64,000 bases of DNA. Source: Marinibacterium sp050389775 (GTDB lineage: Bacteria > Pseudomonadota > Alphaproteobacteria > Rhodobacterales > Rhodobacteraceae). The stretch lies in assembly GCF_050389775.1 (NCBI RefSeq), contig NZ_CP177144.1, positions 4,526,001-4,590,000 on the forward strand. The letters are read 5' to 3'. Within the stretch, counting starts at the first letter, position 1; every line of letters starts with the position of its first letter. Positions 35,205 to 43,211 of the stretch are shown in pieces. The position numbers and the translations under genes are program-made. A model generated the notes under the pieces. That model was not told the origin of the DNA and searched no databases. It saw only the letters and a list, made by a program, of their open reading frames with translations.

Positions 35205-36034
35205 GTCCAGTCTCCCAGCTGCATCTGCCACAGGGTCAGCGCGGCCACCGCCGCGGTATCGGCCCGCAGGATGCGCGGGCCCAGGCTGACCCGGTGGGCC
35301 GCCGCCATGGTTGCCAACCGGGCCCTTTCGCGCGTCGAAAAGCCGCCCTCGGGCCCGATCAGGATGGCCCAGGGGCCGGCGCGACCGTCCGCTAGGACGG
35401 GCAAGCGGGCGCCCGCCGCCGTCACGCCGTGCGCCGGCGTGCCATCCTGCGTCACACCGTGCGCCGGCGCGCTGTCCCCCATGGCCAGATCCGCCATCGC
35501 GCCGCCCGCCGCGGCCTCGTCCACCGTCGCCTCGTCGCAGAACATCAGCCGTCGCCCGTCGGGCCAGCCGTCCAGCACCCGGTCCAGCTTTTGCAGCTCG
35601 GCCACCTCGGGCACATAGGTCCCCCCGCATTGCTCGGCCGCCTCGACGGCATGGGCCTGCAGCCGGTCCTGGCGGATGCGCTCGGAATTGGTGAATTCGG
35701 TCTGCACCGGGCAGATCCGCGCGGCCCCCATCTCGGCCGCCTTCTCGACGATGAAATCCGTCCGCGCCTTCTTGATCGGCGCGAACAGCAGCCACAGGTC
35801 CGGCGGCATCTGCAACGGCCGGCTCTGCGCCTCGCAGACCAGAACGCCCCCGCGCTTGCCGGCCTCTTCGACCCGGGCCGCGAACTCGCCGTCGCGCCCG
35901 TTGAACAGCGCCACCCGCGCGCCCACGGCCAGCCGCATCACCCCGAAGAGGTAATGCGCCTGCTCCCGCGACAGAGTAACCGTTTGCCCCTGCCCCAGCT
36001 CCTGCTCTACATACAATCGCACCGTGCTGCTCAT
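35201..36034 (-). CDS. rsmE: 16S rRNA (uracil-1498-N3)-methyltransferase RsmE, with a repetitive insert
   Basis: 277 residues. It methylates U1498 of 16S rRNA using S-adenosylmethionine. The SPOUT-domain motifs LLFAPIKKARTDFIVEKAAE, EQCGGTYVPEV and the knot motif ILIGPEGGFSTRE are present. Between the strand FCDEA and WAILIGPEGGF there is an insert of about 40 residues that contains the repeat AHGVTQDGTP / AHGVTAAG. In DNA it is a 30-bp direct repeat at 35421-35439 and 35451-35469. The start lies 12 bases from the divergent ubiA start. Confidence 0.92.
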   Translation of the reverse strand: MSSTVRLYVEQELGQGQTVTLSREQAHYLFGVMRLAVGARVALFNGRDGEFAARVEEAGKRGGVLVCEAQSRPLQMPPDLWLLFAPIKKARTDFIVEKAAEMGAARICPVQTEFTNSERIRQDRLQAHAVEAAEQCGGTYVPEVAELQKLDRVLDGWPDGRRLMFCDEATVDEAAAGGAMADLAMGDSAPAHGVTQDGTPAHGVTAAGARLPVLADGRAGPWAILIGPEGGFSTRERARLATMAAAHRVSLGPRILRADTAAVAALTLWQMQLGDWT

Positions 36035-36046
36035 GGAAGGCTACAT

Positions 36047-37009
36047 ATGCAAGCTGATGCCCCGACGCCAGAGACACGCGTATCCGATGCGGAAGACAAC
36101 AACTGGGTCGACCTGCATGCCCCGGCCTGGGCCCGGCCCTACCTGCGCCTGTCACGGGCCGATCGCCCGACGCCCGTCTTCCTGCTGCTGATCCCCTGCT
36201 GGTGGGGCCTGGTCCTGGCCATGCTCTCGACCCAGTCCGCCCGCTGGGAAGATGCCTGGATCGCCGTGGCCTGCACCATCGGCGCCTTCCTGATGCGCGG
36301 CGCCGGCTGCACCTGGAACGACATCACCGACCGCCATATCGACGGCGGTGTCGAACGCACCCGCTCGCGCCCGATCCCCTCGGGCGCCGTCACCGCGCGC
36401 CAGGCCCTGGCCTGGGCCGTGGCGCAATCGCTGATCTCCTTCGGCATCCTGCTGACCTTCCACCCGGCCGCCGTGTCGCTGGGCGTGCTGTCGCTGTTGC
36501 CCGTTGCCGTCTATCCCTTTGCCAAGCGCTTCACCTGGTGGCCCCAGGTCTTTCTCGGCCTGGCCTTCAACTGGGGCGCCCTGCTGGCCTGGACGGCCCA
36601 TACCGGCAGCCTCGGCTGGCCGGCCGTCATCCTCTATCTCGCCGGGATCTGCTGGACGATCTTCTACGACACGATCTATGCCCACCAGGATACCGAGGAT
36701 GACGCCCTGATGGGCGTGAAATCCACCGCCCGGCTGTTTGGCCAGGATACCGCGCGTTATCTCAAGTACTTCCTGGCCGGCACCGTCGGTCTGATGGGCC
36801 TGGCCATCATCCAGGCCCTGCTGCCCACGGCCTCGGTCCTGGCCCTGGTCATCGCCCTGGCCGGGCCCTGGGCCATGGGCTGGCACATGGCCTGGCAGCT
36901 GCGCGGGCTCGACCTGGAGGACAATGCCAAGCTGCTGCAGCTCTTCCGCGTCAACCGCGACACCGGCCTCATTCCGCTCATCTTCCTGGTGGCTGCGCTC
37001 TTCGCCTGA
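36047..37009 (+). CDS. ubiA: 4-hydroxybenzoate octaprenyltransferase
   Basis: 320 residues with about eight membrane helices. It prenylates 4-hydroxybenzoate in ubiquinone synthesis. The two magnesium-diphosphate motifs are intact: NDITDRHIDGGVERTRSRPI and DTIYAHQDTEDD. The ATG at 36047 has GGAAGG upstream. Only 12 bases separate it from rsmE on the other strand, so the promoters must overlap coding sequence. Confidence 0.95.
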   Translation: MQADAPTPETRVSDAEDNNWVDLHAPAWARPYLRLSRADRPTPVFLLLIPCWWGLVLAMLSTQSARWEDAWIAVACTIGAFLMRGAGCTWNDITDRHIDGGVERTRSRPIPSGAVTARQALAWAVAQSLISFGILLTFHPAAVSLGVLSLLPVAVYPFAKRFTWWPQVFLGLAFNWGALLAWTAHTGSLGWPAVILYLAGICWTIFYDTIYAHQDTEDDALMGVKSTARLFGQDTARYLKYFLAGTVGLMGLAIIQALLPTASVLALVIALAGPWAMGWHMAWQLRGLDLEDNAKLLQLFRVNRDTGLIPLIFLVAALFA

Positions 37010-37065
37010 TTGAACCGCCCGGCCGCCCGTCGTATGAGACCGCAGATGAACGACGAAGAACACAC

Positions 37066-39111
37066 ATGCGCTTATCGACCGGCCTGATCTCGGGGCTTTC
37101 CCTCGCCGCCGCCGCCGGGCTCAGCCTCGTGGCCGCAGACTTTGCCGTCACCGCCATCGAACGCGGCAGCGAAACTGGCATCCGCCGGGCCCTGGACGAG
37201 GCCACCTTCGACTGGGCCGAGGTCCGCGCCGACGGGCTGAAGGTCATCCTCGAGGGCACCGCCCCCGACGAGGCCACCCGCTTTGACGCCCTCAGCGCCG
37301 CCGGCCGGGTCGTCGACAGCGCCCGGGTCATCGACAACATGCAGGTCGCCGCCACCGCGGCCATCGCCCCGCCGCGCTTCTCGGCCGAGATCCTGCGCTC
37401 GGAAAGCGGCATCTCGATGATCGGCCTGGTGCCCCACGACACCGACCGCGACGACCTGGGCGACCGGCTGGGCCGCATCTCGGGCCCCGACAATGTCGCC
37501 GATTTCCTCGAAACCGCCAGCTATCCCGTGCCCGAAGGCTGGGACGATGCCCTGGCCTATGCCATGATCGCCCTCGAACGCCTGCCCCGGGCCAAGATCT
37601 CGGTTGGCGCCGGGCGGGTCCATGTCACCGCCATGACCGACAGCCCCGAGGCCCGCACCCGCCTGGAACGCGACCTGCGCCGGCTGGCCCCGCCGGCCCT
37701 CGACGTGGCGCTCGACCTCTCGGCCCCCCGGCCGGTCATCACGCCCTTCACCCTGCGCTACGTGCTCGACGAGGCCGGCGGCCATTTCGACGCCTGCTCG
37801 GCCCCCGACGGCGACAGCGCCCAGGTCATCCTCGATGCCGCGACCTCGGCCGGGCTGACCGGCTCGGGCCGCTGCACCATCGGCCTCGGCGTGCCCTCGC
37901 CGCGCTGGGACGAGGCCGCCAGCCTCTCGCTGGCCGCCCTGGCCCGGCTGGGCAGCGGCAGCCTGACCATGACCGATGCCGATATCTCGCTGGTCGCCGT
38001 CGAAGGGCTCGACCACGGGCTGTTCGACCAGATCGTCGGCGAGCTGGAAACCGCCCTGCCCGACGTCTTTGCCCTGCATGCCACCCTGCCCGTCCCGGAA
38101 CAGACCGGCGACGCCGGGCCGGCCGAATTCTTTGCCACGCTCAGCCCCGAAGGCCTGGTCCAGCTGCGCGGCCGGGTGCCCAGCGAAGGGTTCCGCACCC
38201 TGGCCGACAGCTTCGCCCGGGCGCGCTTTGGCTCGGATGCCGTCTATACCGCCGCCCGCGTCGTCGACGACCTGCCCATCGACTGGTCCGCCCGGGTCCT
38301 GGCCGGGCTCGAAGCGCTCGGCCTGCTGGTCAACGGCGTGGTCACCGTCGGCCCCGACACGATCGAGGTCCGCGGGGTCAGCCATGTCGAGGACGCCAGC
38401 GCCCAGATGTCGCGGCTGTTCACGTCCAAGCTGGGCGAGACCGCCAGTTTCGACCTGGCCGTGACCTACCGCGAACCGCCCCCGCCCGAGGACCAGCCGC
38501 TCACCGCCGAGCAATGCGAGCTGCACATCGCCGAGATCCTGTCCAACGGCAAGATCACCTTTGAACCCGGGTCCGCCCGGATCGATGCGGCCTCGCTGGA
38601 AATCGTCGATGCCATCGCCGGGGTGCTCGACAATTGCGGCGCCATCCCGCTGGAAATCCAGGGCCATACCGACAGCCAGGGCCGCGAGGTCATGAACCTG
38701 GAACTCAGCCAGGAACGGGCCAATGCCGTGCTGACCGAGCTTTTCGCCCGGCGGGTGCGCACGTCCAGCTTCAAGGCCACGGGCTATGGCGAGACCCGGC
38801 CGATCGCCGACAACGACACCGAGGAAGGCCGCGAGGCCAACCGGCGGATCGAATTCCGCCTGGTGCGCACCGATACTTCGCCCGATGACGAGACCACGCT
38901 CGACGCGCTCAGCGGCGATGCGGATGCCGAGGCCGGCATCGATGCCGATGCGGAGACCGGTGCCGAGACCGGGGGCACCGAAGAGACCACCGAAGACGAC
39001 AGCCCCGCTCCCGATGCCGACGGCGCAACGGACGGCGACACGGATGACGCAACGGGCGGGGCCGATGCCGCGCCCGAGGCCGGAGAGGAGACCGGAAATG
39101 AACAGGACTGA
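37066..39111 (+). CDS. OmpA-family envelope protein with BON-like region and acidic tail
   Basis: 681 residues. A signal-like N-terminus (GLISGLSLAAAAGLSLVAAD) is followed by a BON-like segment (residues 40-100) and a long middle region of unclear fold. The OmpA peptidoglycan-binding domain lies at about 494-600, with FEPGSARIDAASLEIVD, EIQGHTDSQGREVMNLELSQ and GETRPIADNDTEEGREANRR. The last 80 residues are an Asp/Glu/Ala/Thr-rich acidic tail. It probably links the envelope to peptidoglycan. The last 14 bases overlap the next gene. Confidence 0.87.
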   Translation: MRLSTGLISGLSLAAAAGLSLVAADFAVTAIERGSETGIRRALDEATFDWAEVRADGLKVILEGTAPDEATRFDALSAAGRVVDSARVIDNMQVAATAAIAPPRFSAEILRSESGISMIGLVPHDTDRDDLGDRLGRISGPDNVADFLETASYPVPEGWDDALAYAMIALERLPRAKISVGAGRVHVTAMTDSPEARTRLERDLRRLAPPALDVALDLSAPRPVITPFTLRYVLDEAGGHFDACSAPDGDSAQVILDAATSAGLTGSGRCTIGLGVPSPRWDEAASLSLAALARLGSGSLTMTDADISLVAVEGLDHGLFDQIVGELETALPDVFALHATLPVPEQTGDAGPAEFFATLSPEGLVQLRGRVPSEGFRTLADSFARARFGSDAVYTAARVVDDLPIDWSARVLAGLEALGLLVNGVVTVGPDTIEVRGVSHVEDASAQMSRLFTSKLGETASFDLAVTYREPPPPEDQPLTAEQCELHIAEILSNGKITFEPGSARIDAASLEIVDAIAGVLDNCGAIPLEIQGHTDSQGREVMNLELSQERANAVLTELFARRVRTSSFKATGYGETRPIADNDTEEGREANRRIEFRLVRTDTSPDDETTLDALSGDADAEAGIDADAETGAETGGTEETTEDDSPAPDADGATDGDTDDATGGADAAPEAGEETGNEQD

Positions 39112-39427
39112 GTTCATCATCGCCACGGCCTGCGTGCTGTTCCTGGCCTTTGTCCTGGGCTGGTTCACCAATTGGCTGATCCACCGTTTCACCCGCGTCA
39201 GCGCCTCGGACATGGGCGAGCTGGACCGGATGAGCCAGGAGCTGCACGAAGCCGAGGAGACCCGCGACAAGGCGATCACCTATCTCCAGCAGCGCGAGGC
39301 CGAGCTGACCAACCAGCTGACCCAGACCGAGGCCGAACTGCGCGCCGCCATGGAAGGCCTGCGCGAAGCCCGCCACGAGGCCGAAGAGATGCGGTCCTAC
39401 GTGGACCGGATGCAGGGCACGACGTAA
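39098..39427 (+). CDS. Small membrane protein with a coiled coil
   Basis: 109 residues. One N-terminal membrane helix (FIIATACVLFLAFVLGWFTN) is followed by a highly charged coiled coil (MSQELHEAEETRDKAITYLQ through MEGLREARHEAEEMR). The ATG at 39098 has GGAGAGGAG upstream, lying within the OmpA gene, and the overlap of 14 bases implies coupled translation. It could act with the OmpA-family protein at the inner membrane. I do not know the family. Confidence 0.85.
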   Translation: MNRTEFIIATACVLFLAFVLGWFTNWLIHRFTRVSASDMGELDRMSQELHEAEETRDKAITYLQQREAELTNQLTQTEAELRAAMEGLREARHEAEEMRSYVDRMQGTT

Positions 39428-39557
39428 CGGGCCCTTGCCTCCGCCGCCCGGCTGTCCGCCCCTTTTGCATGGACAGCCGGAGCGGATGCCATCAGACTGT
39501 CGGCGACACCAGCCACCCGAACCCAGGTCGCCAATACAGTGCAAAAGGGTACGGACC

Positions 39558-40010
39558 ATGCGGTTGATGGCAATCCTGCTCTGCCTGGCCGGGGCTGCCA
39601 ATGCGCAAACCGGCCGGTCGGACGCCGAAGAGGCTTTCGTCGAGATCCTGTCGCGCTCGATGAACCAGAAAGCCCCGACCTACCTGCGGATTGCCGGTGG
39701 CCCGTGCTGGGAAGCGCGCATCGAGGTCGTCGATGGCGATGTGACCCTGGGCGGCGGCAACGGTCCCGCCCCACGCGTCTTTGCGGATCAGAAGGGCACC
39801 ATGCTGCTGCTCGACGGCGAGTCGGACCAGGTGGGCGGCGCAAGTTACATGGTGCTGCGGACCAACGAGGCCACGACCGATCCGGTCGGTGCGATCCTCA
39901 GGCCGGTTGCGATCTGCGCGGATACCGAGGCCACGCCGAGGTGCACGGGCAAGATCGGCGGACTGCGCCATTTCTCGCTGCATGCCTCGTCGGTGAATTT
40001 CTGCGAATGA
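39558..40010 (+). CDS. Secreted protein of unknown function
   Basis: 150 residues. A clean signal peptide (MRLMAILLCLAGAANAQ) precedes a mature domain of about 130 residues with four cysteines (in GGPCWEAR, AICADTE, PRCTGKI and the C-terminal NFCE), which could form two disulfides. The ribosome site is weak. I recognise no family. The gene stands alone 130 bases after the coiled-coil gene and ahead of the heptanucleotide repeat. Confidence 0.75.
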   Translation: MRLMAILLCLAGAANAQTGRSDAEEAFVEILSRSMNQKAPTYLRIAGGPCWEARIEVVDGDVTLGGGNGPAPRVFADQKGTMLLLDGESDQVGGASYMVLRTNEATTDPVGAILRPVAICADTEATPRCTGKIGGLRHFSLHASSVNFCE

Positions 40011-40120
40011 GGCGTCTCGCCGCCGGTCGGGCCTGATCGGGCGATCCCCTCTCGGCAAGGGGACAGCCAGCCTGTGTCCGGCGCCTGTGCGGCATCGGCG
40101 GCCCGCCCCGCGTCGCTCAG

Positions 40121-40190
40121 CCCCTGGCCCCTGGCCCCTGGCCCCTGGCCCCTGGCCCCTGGCCCCTGGCCCCTGGCCCCTGGCCCCTGA
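40121..40190. repeat. 7-bp tandem repeat, ten copies
   Basis: Nine perfect head-to-tail copies of CCCCTGG and a tenth ending GA, in the 434-base gap between the secreted-protein gene and moaE. The rest of the gap (40011-40444) shows no supported gene or hairpin. Confidence 0.95.
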
Positions 40191-40444
40191 CGGGTCAGCC
40201 CCCAGACTTCGGTTGGTCAAGCACCCTGATCACCCGGCCGGACTGCCCCCACACCCAGCCGCTCCAGTCAGCACCCATTCGGTCCGATCCCCCCTTGCCC
40301 CCGCCGACCCGACCCTCAACACCCGGCCGGTCGGCGCCCCGTCCCCGGGTCAGTCCGCCACCCTTGCCACACGGATGATCCGCCCGGCCAACCTCCTGCG
40401 CCCGGAAACTGCCAACGCATGGGCCATGCGTTTTCGGCTAATGC

Positions 40445-40888
40445 CTACCAGCGGTCCAGGGCGTCTTCGTCGGCGGCGCGGGCGGCGACCCAGTCGGCGC
40501 CGTCGCGGGTGGTTTCCTTCTTCCAGAAGGGCGCCCGGGACTTGAGGTAGTCCATCAGGAATTCCGCCGCCTCAAAGGCATCGCCCCGGTGCGGCGAGGC
40601 CGTGGCCACCATCATGATCGGCTCGCCCGGGGCCAGCGCCCCGTAGCGGTGGATGACCAGCACGTCGCCCAGCGTCCAGCGCCCGGCGGCTTCTTCGGCA
40701 ATGGTCCGGATCGCCCGTTCGGTCATGCCCGGGTAATGCTCGATCTCCATCGCCAGCAGATCACCCGCCGCATTCTGGCGGACGATGCCGGAAAAGCTGA
40801 CCACCGCGCCCATGCCTTCCAGCGGGGCGGAAAACCGGTTGAGCTCGGCACCCGGATCGAAGCGGTCGGCCTGCACCACGATCCGCAT
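40445..40888 (-). CDS. moaE: Molybdopterin synthase large subunit MoaE
   Basis: 147 residues. With MoaD it converts precursor Z (cPMP) to molybdopterin by adding two sulfurs. Conserved MEIEHYPGMTERAI, VIHRYGALAPGEPIMMV, ASPHRGDAFEAAEFLMDYLK and the lysines of FWKKETT are present. It lies three bases after the moaD stop codon on the same strand. Confidence 0.95.
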   Translation of the reverse strand: MRIVVQADRFDPGAELNRFSAPLEGMGAVVSFSGIVRQNAAGDLLAMEIEHYPGMTERAIRTIAEEAAGRWTLGDVLVIHRYGALAPGEPIMMVATASPHRGDAFEAAEFLMDYLKSRAPFWKKETTRDGADWVAARAADEDALDRW

Positions 40889-40891
40889 GGC

Positions 40892-41140
40892 TCAGCCCCC
40901 CGTCATCGGCGGAAAGAACGCCACCTCGCGCACGCCGTCCAGCGCGGCATCGAAATCGGCCAGCTCCTGGTCCAGCGCCACCCGCAGGGCGGTGAGATCG
41001 GAAAAAGCCAGGGCATAGCGCTCTTCGCGGGCGCTCAGTTCGGCGACCAGCTCGGCCACTGTCGTGGCCCCCGTCTCGATCCGTTCCTTGGGCAGGCCGA
41101 TCCGCTCGCGGACCCAGGCAAAGTAGAGAACATCCATCAT
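40892..41140 (-). CDS. moaD: Molybdopterin synthase sulfur carrier subunit MoaD
   Basis: 82 residues, a ubiquitin-like carrier ending in the Gly-Gly that becomes the thiocarboxylate (FFPPMTGG). The early YFAWVRERIG stretch is also typical. The start overlaps the pgsA stop, so pgsA, moaD and moaE form one transcript. Confidence 0.94.
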   Translation of the reverse strand: MMDVLYFAWVRERIGLPKERIETGATTVAELVAELSAREERYALAFSDLTALRVALDQELADFDAALDGVREVAFFPPMTGG

Positions 41141-41802
41141 TCCGGCTCCTTCAGATGGGGCACAGCCTTGCGGAAATAATCCACCCCCGTCCAGACCGTC
41201 AGCACGGCGGCCAGCCACAGCAGCATCAGCCCGCTCCAGCCCAGCCCCCAGGCCAGGTCGGCCCACCAGCGCAGCGATTGCACGTCGGCGGTCGACCGGT
41301 CGAGGATGGCCCGGACCTTGGCCGGGTCCATCGTGGCCGCGGCCATGCCCGCGTGGTTGCGCGCGATCCCTTCGGCCAGCAACACGGCAATGGCCACCAT
41401 CTGCACGGTTGTCTTCCACTTGGCCAGCCGGGTCACCGCCAGGGTGCCGGCCACGTCGCCCAGGAATTCGCGCAGACCCGAGACAAAGACCTCGCGGAAG
41501 AGGATGACCACGCCGGGCACCATCAGCCACCAGCCCAGCGACGAGGTCACGCACATGACCAGCAGGGCGGCGGCCACCATGGCCTTGTCGGCGATCGGGT
41601 CCAGCATGGTGCCCAGCTTGGACACCATGCCCCAGCCACGGGCGATGTAACCGTCGATCCAGTCGGTGACCGAGGCCGCGACAAAGAGGGCCAGGGCCAC
41701 CCAATCGGCCAGGGGCCGGTCGAAGACCAGGAAGACCAGCGCCATGGCCGGCGCCGCGACCAGCCGCAGCAGGGTCAGTATGGTGGGGATCGTCACTTTC
41801 AT
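41137..41802 (-). CDS. pgsA: CDP-diacylglycerol-glycerol-3-phosphate 3-phosphatidyltransferase
   Basis: 221 residues with several membrane helices. It makes phosphatidylglycerol phosphate. The CDP-alcohol phosphatidyltransferase signature (DG, two residues, AR, eight residues, G, three residues, D, three residues, D) is seen from DGYIARGWGMVSKLG to MLDPIADK. It is the first gene of the pgsA-moaD-moaE unit. Confidence 0.93.
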   Translation of the reverse strand: MKVTIPTILTLLRLVAAPAMALVFLVFDRPLADWVALALFVAASVTDWIDGYIARGWGMVSKLGTMLDPIADKAMVAAALLVMCVTSSLGWWLMVPGVVILFREVFVSGLREFLGDVAGTLAVTRLAKWKTTVQMVAIAVLLAEGIARNHAGMAAATMDPAKVRAILDRSTADVQSLRWWADLAWGLGWSGLMLLWLAAVLTVWTGVDYFRKAVPHLKEPE

Positions 41803-41909
41803 GGCGTCTTCCTAGCTCATGTCCGCAGTGGCGGAAACCACGCGTCCGCGCAAGCGACGGACCGGTGCCGGCAGGTCACGAAACGGTGGCCCGGACCGGC
41901 GCCTTTCCG

Positions 41910-41943
41910 CCCTGTCATCCCGGGCGCCCTGTCATCCCGGGCG
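41910..41943. repeat. 17-bp direct repeat, two perfect copies
   Basis: CCCTGTCATCCCGGGCG occurs twice head to tail between pgsA and the serine hydrolase gene. Confidence 0.9.
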
Positions 41944-41992
41944 CCCGGCCTTGCGGGCGCCCCACCACGCTGCATCCCGGACGTGCGCGGGC

Positions 41993-43153
41993 TCAGCAGG
42001 CCGCGCGCAGCTTGTCGACCAGCGCCAGCCGGCCCTTGAAATAGCCCGAGGTCGAAGCATCCGCCTCGGAGGCGAACCAGGCCACCGACAGGCCGCGCAC
42101 CGGATCGGCAAAGAGGTACTGGCCATGAATGCCCACCCCGCGCAGCAGGGGCCGTTCGCCGCGCAGGACGTAACACTTGGCCCGGTAATGCATGTCGGCA
42201 CCGGGATAGTTTTCCTCGAAATCGCCCTTCTTCCAGGCCGCAACGTCGCCATTGTCGAAAATGTCGGCCACCCAGTCGGCGGGCAGCACCTGGCGGCCAT
42301 CACCCCGCCGGCCACCATCGGCCACCAGCGCCCCGATCCGCGCCAGGTCGCGGGCGGTCAGGCACATGCCCCCGGCCGCCCGGGCCCCGCCGATCCGGTC
42401 GACGGTCACATAGCCCGGCCGTTCGGCCCCCATCGGCTGCAACAGGAATTCCGACACCAGGTCGGCGTAGCGCGTGCCCGTCGCCCGTTCCATCACCCAG
42501 GCCATCAGGTCGGTCACCGGCGAGACATAGTGGAACCGCTCGCCATGGGGTCCTTCGCGGTCGGCCAGGGTCAGCTGGAAGCTGCGCAGGTCCATCGGCG
42601 TGTCGCCCGGCTCGACCGGGTTCCAGTTGGCGGCCTTGCGATAGTCGATGATCGGCCCGCCGGTCGCGGTGTAATCCTCGGAAAAACTCAGCCCGACCTG
42701 CATGTCCAGGGCCTGGCGCACGCTGGCCCCGTCATAGGCCGTGCCGTCCAGCTCGGGGATGTAATCCGACAGCGGCGCGTCGACATCCAGCAGGCCCCGG
42801 TCGGCCAGCACGCCGGCCAGCAGGCCCAGCACCGATTTCGACACCGACATCAGGATATGCGGGTCGTCGGCCGTCATGCCGTTTCGGTAAAGCTCGTGCA
42901 CCACGCGCCCCTTGTGCAGCACGACCAGCGCGTCGGTCCGCGTGCCCTCGACGGCCGCCTCGATCTCGGCCGGGTCGATCAGCGGCGCGCCGGCTTCCAG
43001 CGCCCAGACATCCCCCGGCGCATTGCGGATCTCGGCCGAAGGCACCACCTCGCGCACGTGGTGAAACGCCCAGGACGACCAGGGCTGCTGGCGCCAGTTG
43101 GCCAGGGTCGCGCGGTCGGGGATGGCGGGGGGGAAGCCTTGCATAAGGGCCAT
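41993..43153 (-). CDS. Beta-lactamase-related serine hydrolase (class C fold)
   Basis: 386 residues. The SxxK motif is S103-V-S-K106 in HILMSVSKSVLG, followed by DYIPEL, a HYVSPVTD segment in the place of the YxN motif and a C-terminal region with GVGIHGQYLF. The family includes esterases, peptidases and penicillin-binding-like enzymes. No signal peptide is visible, so a cytosolic 6-aminohexanoate-dimer-hydrolase-like or esterase role is more likely than antibiotic resistance. The ATG at 43153 has GGAG upstream. It follows uvrC at 58 bases. Confidence 0.87.
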   Translation of the reverse strand: MALMQGFPPAIPDRATLANWRQQPWSSWAFHHVREVVPSAEIRNAPGDVWALEAGAPLIDPAEIEAAVEGTRTDALVVLHKGRVVHELYRNGMTADDPHILMSVSKSVLGLLAGVLADRGLLDVDAPLSDYIPELDGTAYDGASVRQALDMQVGLSFSEDYTATGGPIIDYRKAANWNPVEPGDTPMDLRSFQLTLADREGPHGERFHYVSPVTDLMAWVMERATGTRYADLVSEFLLQPMGAERPGYVTVDRIGGARAAGGMCLTARDLARIGALVADGGRRGDGRQVLPADWVADIFDNGDVAAWKKGDFEENYPGADMHYRAKCYVLRGERPLLRGVGIHGQYLFADPVRGLSVAWFASEADASTSGYFKGRLALVDKLRAAC

Positions 43154-43211
43154 GGGGGACACACTCCGTTCAGTCGCCGCCACACAATCCCAGCCCCGCC
43201 CGGGGCACAAG

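Noticed and set aside
41993..43153. Antibiotic-inactivating class C beta-lactamase
   Set aside because: There is an SxxK motif but no signal peptide and no convincing YxN or KTG motifs, so a general serine hydrolase is the safer call.
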